Below, in pieces: positions 26,508 to 33,755 of a DNA stretch of 33,755 bases; the stretch's first letter is position 1, and every line of letters begins with the position of its first letter. A program made the position numbers and the translations under genes. This DNA comes from Pseudomonadota bacterium (GTDB taxonomy: Bacteria; Pseudomonadota; Alphaproteobacteria; Acetobacterales; Acetobacteraceae). The DNA is taken from NCBI GenBank assembly GCA_021807785.1, contig JAKBCO010000004.1, forward strand, positions 1 to 33,755, read 5' to 3'. A model generated the notes under the pieces. The model was not told where the DNA came from. It saw only the letters and a list, made by a program, of their open reading frames with translations, and searched no databases.

Positions 26508-27643
26508 CCCCCCCCCGGCACGATCTTCACCGCCGCGCCGTCATGCAGCCGCGACGTGCCCTCGGTGACCACCTGATCGCCGGGTTGCAGCCCCTTGGTG
26601 ATGACCACCGCCGTGCTGCCCTGATAGCCGATCTCGACCGGGCGCATCACGACAGTCGGCTTCGGCCCCGGCTTCACGAGATAGACGAAGCTGCCGGTCG
26701 GCCCCTGCTGCAACGCCACCGGCGGGATGGTGAGCGCGCCGGCGATGACCCGCACCCGCACCCGCACATCGACGAAGGCGCCCGGCCAGAGCGCCAGCTT
26801 CGGGTTGGGGAAGCGGCCCTTCAGGGTCAGCGTGCCGGTGCTGGCGGCGACCGTGTTGTCCAGCACCTCGAGCGTGCCGCGGTCCAGCACCGGCGCGGTG
26901 GCCGGATCGCCGCCGGCGGTGGCCTCGAGCGGCACCGGGCCGGCCGCCATCGCCGCCTGGATCGCCGGCAGGTCCTGCTGCGGCAGGCTGAACTGCACCG
27001 CGATCGGCTGGACGGTGTTGATGGTCACGATGCCGCCGGAGGTGGTCGGCCCCACGATGTTGCCGGCGTTGACGTTGAGGATGCCGGTGCGCCCGCCGAT
27101 CGGGGCGGTGATGCGGGTGTAGCCCAGGTTGATGTGGTCGGTCTCGATGCTGGCTTGGTCCTGGCGGACCTGGGCGCGGTCCTCGGCGGCGGTCGCCTCG
27201 GCGGTCGCGGCCTGCTGCTTCGAGGTGTAGTTCTGCCGCACCAGGGCGGCGTATTGGCGGGCCTGCAATTCGGCGTTGTGCAAGGCCGCCTGGTCCTGCG
27301 CCAGCTTGGCCTCGGCCTGGGCCAGCGCCGCCTTGTACGGCGCCGGGTCGATCCGCGCCAGCAGCTGGCCGGCGGCGACCGTCTGGCCCTGGTGGAACAG
27401 CACCGATTGCAGCGGCCCGGTGATCATCGGCTGCACCGTCACCGTCTGGTCGGCCACCACGGTGCCCAGCGCATCCAGATAGACCGGCACAGTGCCGGTG
27501 ACGGCGGTGGCCACCTCCACCAGCGCCGGCGCCGCGCCGCCATGGGCGGTGGCGGTGGGGCGATGGGCGAGGTGCCAGGCGATGCCGGCGGCCAGCAAGG
27601 CCGCGAGTCCCAGGCCGATGATGCGTCCGCGTCGTCGTGCCAC
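26504..27643 (-). CDS. RND periplasmic adaptor (membrane fusion protein), MdtA-like
   Basis: Signal/TM N-terminus, VEVATAVTGTVPVYLDALGTVVADQTVTVQPMITGPLQSVLFHQGQTVAAGQLLARIDPAPYKAALAQAEAKLAQDQAAL (biotinyl-lipoyl-like), C-terminal VVITKGLQPGDQVVTEGTSRLHDGAAVKI. Confidence 0.94.
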   Translation of the reverse strand: MARRRGRIIGLGLAALLAAGIAWHLAHRPTATAHGGAAPALVEVATAVTGTVPVYLDALGTVVADQTVTVQPMITGPLQSVLFHQGQTVAAGQLLARIDPAPYKAALAQAEAKLAQDQAALHNAELQARQYAALVRQNYTSKQQAATAEATAAEDRAQVRQDQASIETDHINLGYTRITAPIGGRTGILNVNAGNIVGPTTSGGIVTINTVQPIAVQFSLPQQDLPAIQAAMAAGPVPLEATAGGDPATAPVLDRGTLEVLDNTVAASTGTLTLKGRFPNPKLALWPGAFVDVRVRVRVIAGALTIPPVALQQGPTGSFVYLVKPGPKPTVVMRPVEIGYQGSTAVVITKGLQPGDQVVTEGTSRLHDGAAVKIVPGGG

Positions 27644-27647
27644 CGGT

Positions 27648-29027
27648 CTATTTCTCCCCCATCGCGGCTTCGGTCCAGCCGCCGCCCAGCGCCTTGTAGA
27701 GCGCCACCGAGGCCTGCAACCGGGTCAGCCGCGCATTCACCAGCGTGTTCTGGTCCGCAAGCAGGGTCTGCTCGGCGGTCAGGACGGAGCCGATGTCGAT
27801 CACGCCCACCCGCAGCTGGGCCTCCGCCGCCGCCAGCGCGGCGCGCGCGCGGGCGACGGCGCGGGCGGCCAGCGCCTCCTGGCGCGTGGCGTAGTGGAGC
27901 GCCGTCAGGGCGGTCTCGGTATCGGAGAACGCCTGCACCACCGAAGCCTCGTAGGCGGCCACGTCCTCGCGCCAGGTGGCGCGGGAGACCCGCAGCGCCG
28001 CCCGCCGCGCGCCGCCCTCGAACAGCGGCGCGCTGAGCGAGGCGGCGGCCGAGAGCAGGCCCGCGCCCGGCACGAACAGCGCGTTCAGCGCCGCCGATTG
28101 CCAGCCGGCGCTGCCGGTGAGCGAGATGGTGGGGAAGAAGGCGGCGATGGCGGCGCGGATATTGGCGTTGGCGCCGATCAGCACCGCTTCCGCCTCGGCC
28201 ACGTCCGGGCGGCGGGCGAGCAGCGCCGAGGGCAGCCCGGGGCGCAGCCGCGGTACCCGCAGCGCGGCCAGCGTCCCGCCGGCCACATGCATCGATTCCG
28301 GCGCCTGCCCGGTCAGCGTGCCGAGGGCGATGATCTGCTGGCGGTACAGCGATCGCAGGTTGGGGATGGTGGCCGCCTCGGCGGCGACCAGCGCGGCCTG
28401 CTGGGCGACGGTGGGGGCATCGGCCACCCCGGCGGCGAACTCGGCCCGGAGTTGGGCGAGCAGGCCGCGCGCGGCGGCGAGATTGCGCCGGGCGATGCGC
28501 AGCAGGTCGGCATCGGCCAGGGCTTGCAGATAGGTGGTGGCGACGGCGGATTCCGCGGTCAGGGCAACGGTGGCGGCGTTGAAGCGGGCGGCCGCGGCAT
28601 TGGCCCGGGCGGCATCCAGCGCGTCGCGGGTCTTGCCCCAGAAATCGACCTCGTAGGAGGCCTGCCCATTGGCGGCATAGAGATGGGTGTCGCGGACGCC
28701 GGCGGTCTGGCTGAAGCTGCCGGACCCGCCCAGGCCGATGGTGGGGAACAGCGGCGCGGCGGCGCTTTCCACTTCGGCATTGGCGATCTCGAGCTGCGCC
28801 ACCGCTTCCCGCACCGAGAACCCGCGCGTGCGGGCGGCATCGACCAGGGCGGTCAATTGCGGCGAGTCATAGCGGCGCCAGAAGCCGCGCGCCGGCCAGA
28901 TCGGCGCCCCGCCGCCGGCGGCGGTGAAGCGGGGCGGCAGGGGCGGGCGCGGGGCGTGGAACGCCGGCCCCACCTGGCAGCCGGCCAGCAGGGTCGCCAA
29001 CCCGACGGCGAGCAGCCGGCGGATCAT
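27648..29027 (-). CDS. NodT/OprM-family outer membrane efflux lipoprotein
   Basis: MIRRLLAVGLATLLAGCQVGPAFHAPRPPLPPRF (lipobox LLAGC, CxVGPxFxxP); TAL repeats. Start at 29027 gives a proper lipoprotein signal; the ORF start at 29147 lies in repeat DNA. Confidence 0.94.
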   Translation of the reverse strand: MIRRLLAVGLATLLAGCQVGPAFHAPRPPLPPRFTAAGGGAPIWPARGFWRRYDSPQLTALVDAARTRGFSVREAVAQLEIANAEVESAAAPLFPTIGLGGSGSFSQTAGVRDTHLYAANGQASYEVDFWGKTRDALDAARANAAAARFNAATVALTAESAVATTYLQALADADLLRIARRNLAAARGLLAQLRAEFAAGVADAPTVAQQAALVAAEAATIPNLRSLYRQQIIALGTLTGQAPESMHVAGGTLAALRVPRLRPGLPSALLARRPDVAEAEAVLIGANANIRAAIAAFFPTISLTGSAGWQSAALNALFVPGAGLLSAAASLSAPLFEGGARRAALRVSRATWREDVAAYEASVVQAFSDTETALTALHYATRQEALAARAVARARAALAAAEAQLRVGVIDIGSVLTAEQTLLADQNTLVNARLTRLQASVALYKALGGGWTEAAMGEK

Positions 29028-29062
29028 GCCGGAGCACTCCCCGTCATGGCCGCGGCTTCCCC

Positions 29063-29161
29063 CGTCATCGCCGGGCTCGACCCGGCCATCGGCGGAGGAT
29101 GGCGCCAAGGCCGCGCTGTCGGGACGGGGGGTGGATGGCCGGGTCAAGCCCGGCCATGACG
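29063..29161. repeat. Inverted pair of REP-like palindromic elements upstream of the efflux operon
   Basis: Left CGTCATCGCCGGGCTCGACCCGGCCATC (29063-29090) and right GATGGCCGGGTCAAGCCCGGCCATGACG (29134-29161): 26/28 matches in inverted orientation; each arm is itself a dyad (GCCGGG/CCCGGC). Further degenerate copies flank (about 29040 and 29185). Confidence 0.8.
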
Positions 29162-29341
29162 CGTGGGCAGGTGCCGGATGCGGGATGGCCGGGCGGGTCG
29201 GTCATGGCGGGGCATGTGGGGACGGATTGTAACCCGGGTATTGCGGCATCCGCCGGCGCGAACCGATGCCAGGTCGCCTGGACGGCGCGCCGCCGGTGGG
29301 GTCTCGATTTCGCGCGCAGCCGTCAGCTCAACCCTGCGCAC

Positions 29342-29372
29342 GATACGGTCGGCCGAAGGGGCCGTCCCTATC
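29342..29372 (-). terminator. Terminator-like hairpin overlapping the ABC-F stop codon
   Basis: GATACGGTCGGCC-GAAGG-GGCCGTCCCTATC: 13-nt arms with 11 Watson-Crick pairs; no T-tract on the minus strand. Confidence 0.4.
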
Positions 29373-31230
29373 ATGCCCCCTCCAATGCCAGCGAGGCTTC
29401 GAGCCAGGTCGCCTCGGCCGCCTCGGCGGCGCGGGCGAGTTCGGCGAGCCGCGTCTGCGCCGCCACCACCTCGGCCCCGCCGCCGGCGGCATAGAAGCCG
29501 GGGTCGGCGAGCCGCGCTTCCAGCCGGGCCCGCTCGGTGGCGATCCGCGCCAGTGCCGCCTCCGCCTCGCGCGCCTGCCGGCGCAGCGGCGCCACCGCGG
29601 CGCGGGCCTCGGCGCGCTCGCGCCGCTCCTCCCGCCGCGGTGGCGCGGCGGTGGGCGCGGCGGGGCGGGCGCGTTCGGCCAGCAGGGCGCGGTAGTCGTC
29701 GAGGTCGCCGTCGAACGGGCGGGCGGTGCCGCCTTCGACCAGCCACAGCCGCTCCGCCACCAGCTCCACCAGATGCGGATCATGGGTAATCAGGATCACC
29801 GCCCCCTGGTAGTCGGCCAGCGCCTTCACCAGCGCCTCGCGGGCGTCGATGTCGAGGTGGTTGGTGGGCTCGTCCAGGATCAGCAGATGCGGCGCCTCGC
29901 GGGTGGCGAGCGCCAGCAGGAGCCGCGCCTTCTCGCCGCCCGAGAGGGAGGCGACCGGCGTGCCAGCGCGGTCGGCGTCCAGCCCGAACCGGGCCAGCTG
30001 GGCGCGCAGCGCGGTCTCGGTCGCGCGCGGCTGGGCGGCGGCCAGGTGGTCCAGGGCCGAGGCGGCGGCGATCAGCTCCTCCTCCTGGTGCTGGGCGAAA
30101 TACCCGACCGAAAGACGGGGCGGCCGGCGGACCTCGCCGGCGAGCGGGTCCATCCGCCCGGCCAGCAGCCGGGCCAGGGTGGATTTGCCGTTGCCGTTGG
30201 CGCCGAGCAGGGCGATCCGGTCCTCGGTATCGAGGGAGAGCGAGACGTTCCGCAGCACCGGCACGCCGTCATAGCCCGCGGCGACCCGGTCCAGCGCCAG
30301 GATCGGCGGCGCCAGCCGCGGCGGGTCGGGGAAGGCGAAGCGGGTGGGCGCGTCCTCGATCACCGTCTCGATCGCCGGCAGCCGCGCCAGCGCCTTGAGC
30401 CGCGACTGCGCCTGGCGGGCCTTGGTGGCCTTGGCGCGGAAGCGGTCGATGAAGGACTGGATATGGGCGCGCTCGGCCGCCACCCGTTCGGCGGCGCGGG
30501 CCTGCTGGGCGGCGCGCTCGGTGCGGATGCGCACGAATTCGTCGAACCCGCCCGGGGTCAGGGCGATCTTGCCTCGGTCGAGATGGGCGATGGCGTGGAC
30601 GGCGCGGTCGAGCAGGAACCGGTCATGCGAGACGATCAGCGCCGCGCCGGGGAAGCGGGCGAGCCAGGTTTCCAGCCACAGCGTCGCTTCCAGGTCGAGA
30701 TGGTTGGTCGGTTCGTCGAGCAGCAGCAGGTCGGGGGCGGCGAACAGGGCGGCGGCCAGCGCCACCCGCATCCGCCAGCCGCCGGAGAAATCGCCGACCG
30801 GGCGGGCCTGGGCGGCGGCATCGAAGCCGAGCCCGGCCAGGATGGCGCCGGCGCGGGCGGGCGCGCTGTCGGCCTCGATCACCCGCAGCCGCTCGTGGAG
30901 TTCGGCCAGCCGCTCGGGCGGGGCGGCGGCGGCCTCGGCGAGCAGGCGCAGCCGCTCGGGATCGGCGGCCAGCACCGTGTCCAGCAGCGAGGCGGGGCCG
31001 GATGGTGCCTCCTGCGCCACCGATGCCAGCCGGGCCCGGGCGGCGAGGCGGATGGTGCCGCCGTCGAGGGCGAGCTGGCCCTGGATGGCGCGCAGCAGCG
31101 AGGATTTCCCGGCCCCGTTGCGGCCGACGAGGCCGATCCGCCGGCCCGGATCGACGCTGAGGTCGGCGCCGTCCAGCAGCGCCCGCCCGCCCAGCCGCAG
31201 CGCCGCCCCGGTGATGGTCAGCAGCGACAT
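29371..31230 (-). CDS. ABC-F family ATPase, YheS-like
   Basis: Two ABC domains with GRNGAGKSSLL / GANGNGKSTLA, two LDEPTNHLD motifs, linker AERAHIQSFIDRFRAKATKARQAQSRLKALARL typical of YheS, C-terminal coiled-coil. Start MSLLTITGAALRL at 31230. Confidence 0.94.
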   Translation of the reverse strand: MSLLTITGAALRLGGRALLDGADLSVDPGRRIGLVGRNGAGKSSLLRAIQGQLALDGGTIRLAARARLASVAQEAPSGPASLLDTVLAADPERLRLLAEAAAAPPERLAELHERLRVIEADSAPARAGAILAGLGFDAAAQARPVGDFSGGWRMRVALAAALFAAPDLLLLDEPTNHLDLEATLWLETWLARFPGAALIVSHDRFLLDRAVHAIAHLDRGKIALTPGGFDEFVRIRTERAAQQARAAERVAAERAHIQSFIDRFRAKATKARQAQSRLKALARLPAIETVIEDAPTRFAFPDPPRLAPPILALDRVAAGYDGVPVLRNVSLSLDTEDRIALLGANGNGKSTLARLLAGRMDPLAGEVRRPPRLSVGYFAQHQEEELIAAASALDHLAAAQPRATETALRAQLARFGLDADRAGTPVASLSGGEKARLLLALATREAPHLLILDEPTNHLDIDAREALVKALADYQGAVILITHDPHLVELVAERLWLVEGGTARPFDGDLDDYRALLAERARPAAPTAAPPRREERRERAEARAAVAPLRRQAREAEAALARIATERARLEARLADPGFYAAGGGAEVVAAQTRLAELARAAEAAEATWLEASLALEGA

Positions 31231-32504
31231 CAGGCCTCCGGCAGCGGGCGCGCCTCGGCCAGCCCCCAGCCGATGGCGAGCAGGATCCAGCCGACATTCG
31301 GCAGCGTAAAGAACGAGGTGGTGGAGGCGATCGGCCAGAGCACCATCGCGGCGGTGAGGAACGGCCCCAGCCGGCGTGGGGTGCCGGCGCCGCGCCCCAG
31401 CCGCCACAGCCAGGCGAGGCCGAGGGCCACGAACAGCGCGAGGCCGGGAAGGCCGGCGCCGGTGGTCACCTGCAGATAGTAGTTGTGCGGGTGGATGGAG
31501 CAGCCCTGGGTGCTGGCGGCATCGACCACCGGGAACCAGGAAAGGCCGTGGGCGTAGATCTTGTCCAGGCAGTGGTCGCGGAATCCGTCGAAGCCCAGCC
31601 CCAGCCACGGATGGGCGGTGATCATCACCAGCGCGCGGCCGAAGAGCTGGGCGTATTGGGTGGCCATGAAATGGCCGAGCTGATGGCCGAAATGCACCAC
31701 CAGTTTGTGATAGGTCGGCGGCGAGACGATGCTGGCGAGCGCCGCCAGCAGCGCTCCGGCCAGGATGGCGATGCCGGCCGGGCGGCGCATCCGCGGCACG
31801 AAGAGCGCCGCCAGGACCAGCCCGAGCAGCATCAGCATGGTGGGCATCCGCTGGCCGATCAGCACCTGGGTCAGGGCCATCGCCACGATCCCCGCCACCC
31901 CGAGGACGCGCGCCCAGCGGCCCGGATGCGCGAGCAGCGGCATCAGCCAGGGCATGAAGGCGGGGAAGGCGAGCAGCGCCCAGGTGGGGCCGATCCGCGG
32001 CTTGGTGATCGGGCCGGTGAGCGAGCCGTCATTCCAGCGGCCGATGCCGAAGACGTTGAAGCCGGTCAGGTATTGCTGCCAGCATTCGAGGCCGATCCAG
32101 AGCGCGGTGACCAGCAGCGCAATGCCGAACCAGCGCCGCGCCCAGGGGTGGTCCAGCACCCAGGTTTCGAGCGCGGCCAGGAAGACGAACAGGCGGATCA
32201 GCACCAGCGCCTCGATGATCTGGTGCCCGTCGCCGCGCAGGACCGAGGTGACGACCTGCCAGACCCAGAACGCCAGCGCCAGCGCGTGCCAGGGTTTGGC
32301 GACGAAACCCCAGTCGCCGCGCCGGCGGCTCGCCAGGAACAGGAGCCCGGTGAGGGAGATCAGGACGTCGGAGATCGAGCGGCTGGCCAGCAGCATCGGC
32401 GCCAGCGCGAGCGTGCAGGCCAGCGCGAGGTGCCGCGCGTGCGGCTCGCGCCGGAAATGGGCGAGCAGGCGGGTGGGCAAGGAGGGGGGGGTGGTCTCGC
32501 TCAC
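31230..32504 (-). CDS. O-antigen ligase (WaaL/RfaL)-like polytopic membrane protein
   Basis: GTG start (VSETTPPSLPTRLLAHFRR...), many TM segments, periplasmic loop HPWLGLGFDGFRDHC...SIHPHNYYLQVTTGAGLPGL, with the G(x)G/HPHNxYLQ pattern of the Wzy_C/O-antigen ligase family. Confidence 0.88.
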   Translation of the reverse strand: MSETTPPSLPTRLLAHFRREPHARHLALACTLALAPMLLASRSISDVLISLTGLLFLASRRRGDWGFVAKPWHALALAFWVWQVVTSVLRGDGHQIIEALVLIRLFVFLAALETWVLDHPWARRWFGIALLVTALWIGLECWQQYLTGFNVFGIGRWNDGSLTGPITKPRIGPTWALLAFPAFMPWLMPLLAHPGRWARVLGVAGIVAMALTQVLIGQRMPTMLMLLGLVLAALFVPRMRRPAGIAILAGALLAALASIVSPPTYHKLVVHFGHQLGHFMATQYAQLFGRALVMITAHPWLGLGFDGFRDHCLDKIYAHGLSWFPVVDAASTQGCSIHPHNYYLQVTTGAGLPGLALFVALGLAWLWRLGRGAGTPRRLGPFLTAAMVLWPIASTTSFFTLPNVGWILLAIGWGLAEARPLPEA

Positions 32505-33526
32505 GTCGCTTCGCTTTCCAGCTGGTGGGGGCGCCCGGCGGGGTCGCGGACGGTGTTGCCAGGGCCGAGATAGTCGGGGCCGATCGGCACTTTGCCGGCC
32601 CCGCCCGGGATATCCAGCACATAGGTGGGCCAGGCGAGGCCAGTGACCCGCCCGCGCAGCGCCCTGAGCAGGGCCTGGCCGCGGGCGATGGGGACGTGGA
32701 ACCTCGCGGTGCCGGGGGCGGGGTCCAGCTGATGCAGGTAATAGGGTTTGACCCGGGCGGCGAGCATGGCGCGGAACAGCGCCTCCAGCGCCTCGGGGCT
32801 GTCGTTCACGCCGGCGAGCAGCACCGACTGGCCGAGCAGCGGCAGGCCGGCGCGGCGCAGGCGGTCGAGCGCGGCACGGCCGGCCTGGGTGAACTCGCTG
32901 GCGTGGTTGGCGTGCAGGACGAGCCAGAGCGGGGTGGTGGTTTCGAGGGCGGCGAGCAGGGCGGGGGTGATCCGCTCCGGGGTGGCGAGCGGGAGGCGGG
33001 TGTGGATGCGGAGGGTTTCGATGTGGGGGATGGCGTCGAGGGCGCGCAGGATGGCGCCGAGGCGGCTTGGGGCGAGCATCAGCGGATCGCCGCCGGTCAG
33101 GATCACTTCGCGGATTTCGGGGCGGGCGGCGAGCCAGGCGAGGGCGGCGGCGAGCTCGGGTCGGCTCAGCAGGCCGCCATCGGGGCCGACATGTTCGCGG
33201 CGGAAGCAGAAGCGGCAATAGACCGGGCAGGCGAGCAGGGGCTTGAGCAGGGCGCGGTCCTGGTAGCGATGGACGACGCCCTTGAGCGGGGAGAGGGCGT
33301 CATCGCCGATCGGGTCGGGGTGCTCGTGGGGGGCGTGGCGGAGCTCGTCCGGGTGGGGGACGAACTGGCGGGCGATGGGGTCGTCGGGGGATTCGATGAG
33401 GGCGGCGAGGGTGGGGGGGATGGCGATGGCGTAGCGCGCGGCGACGGCGTCGAGCGCCGGGCGCTGGGTTTCGGGGACGAGGCCGGCGGCGATCAGCGCG
33501 GCTTGGGTGCGGAGGGGGGCGGACAC
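32501..33526 (-). CDS. KamA/EpmB-family radical SAM lysine 2,3-aminomutase-like protein
   Basis: GVVHRYQDRALLKPLLACPVYCRFCFRREHVG (CX3CX2C radical SAM motif), EVILTGGDPLMLAPSRL, PYYLHQLDPAPGTARFHVPIARGQALLRALRGRVTGLAWPTYVLDIPGGAGKVPIGPDYL. GTG start. Confidence 0.92.
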   Translation of the reverse strand: MSAPLRTQAALIAAGLVPETQRPALDAVAARYAIAIPPTLAALIESPDDPIARQFVPHPDELRHAPHEHPDPIGDDALSPLKGVVHRYQDRALLKPLLACPVYCRFCFRREHVGPDGGLLSRPELAAALAWLAARPEIREVILTGGDPLMLAPSRLGAILRALDAIPHIETLRIHTRLPLATPERITPALLAALETTTPLWLVLHANHASEFTQAGRAALDRLRRAGLPLLGQSVLLAGVNDSPEALEALFRAMLAARVKPYYLHQLDPAPGTARFHVPIARGQALLRALRGRVTGLAWPTYVLDIPGGAGKVPIGPDYLGPGNTVRDPAGRPHQLESEAT

Positions 33527-33577
33527 GGGGGGGAGATAGGCCCGATCCGGGGGTGGGCGCTACCCTGGGTCGTTAGT

Positions 33578-33592
33578 TGGTATATCGTAACA
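33578..33592. promoter_or_regulatory. Zur-like imperfect dyad upstream of the kamA-like gene
   Basis: TGGTATATCGTAACA matches 11/14 informative positions of a TGTTATANTATAACA-type Fur/Zur-family motif (motif recalled from memory); AT-rich island in a GC-rich gap. Confidence 0.25.
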
Positions 33593-33633
33593 TTCTGGGC
33601 GTGCGTTTTTGCTTGGCGTCCGGGGTTGCCCCC

Positions 33634-33755
33634 TCACCCTCGGAACGAATACGGGATCGGCTGGAGTTCGGGCGGCTTGAGGTGGGGCCCCAGCCAGACC
33701 GGCCGCTTGTCGTGGTTGTGGCGCTTGTCGCGCGCCACCTCCCGCACCCGCACCT
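33634..33755 (-). CDS. C-terminus of an unidentified protein (partial, runs off right edge)
   Basis: Open minus-strand frame to the window edge: ...VRVREVARDKRHNHDKRPVWLGPHLKPPELQPIPYSFRG*; stop at 33634-33636. Family not recognised. Confidence 0.5.
   Translation of the reverse strand, partial: VRVREVARDKRHNHDKRPVWLGPHLKPPELQPIPYSFRG

Noticed and set aside
20772-26576. 1934-codon plus-strand ORF antisense to both RND genes
   Set aside because: His/Gln/Arg/Asp/Gly-rich shadow frame typical of high-GC DNA opposite real genes; the minus-strand RND proteins explain this region completely.
29266-31479. 737-codon plus-strand ORF opposite the ABC-F gene
   Set aside because: Shadow ORF; the opposite strand encodes both ABC domains with Walker and LDEPTNHLD motifs.
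32481-32493. Homopolymeric G run (ggaggggggggtgg) as a phase-variation tract
   Set aside because: Inside the N-terminus of the O-antigen-ligase-like gene, but G runs of similar length occur throughout this GC-rich window; without strain comparison there is no evidence of slippage.

Overview
High-GC alphaproteobacterial chromosome segment, probably Acetobacteraceae-like by gene content (inference only). It is densely coding; I saw no mobile elements, CRISPR arrays, rRNA or tRNA. Left to right: metH N-terminal module (partial) and an ArsR-HTH/methyltransferase fusion regulator with a strong palindromic operator; a CaiB/BaiF CoA-transferase; a divergent four-gene central-carbon operon, ppsA - pfkB - GltD/DsrL-like Fe-S flavoprotein - nifJ (PFOR); a ~580 bp non-coding gap; minCDE with a thioesterase, an SDR and a DUF29 gene; a long minus-strand directon (NodT-type OMF, MFP, two MdtBC-like RND pumps, acyl-CoA ligase, ketopantoate reductase, EamA transporter, MetX-like hydrolase); and a coupled minus-strand trio of a KamA/EpmB-like radical SAM enzyme, an O-antigen-ligase-like protein and a YheS-like ABC-F ATPase. 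The best candidate for an under-described system is the ppsA-pfkB-(DsrL/GltD-like)-nifJ operon. A FNR/FixK-like box lies upstream at class II spacing from a plausible -10, suggesting an oxygen-responsive glycolysis/pyruvate module in which PFOR electrons could pass directly to NAD(P). All assignments come from reading motifs and ORFs; no database search was possible.
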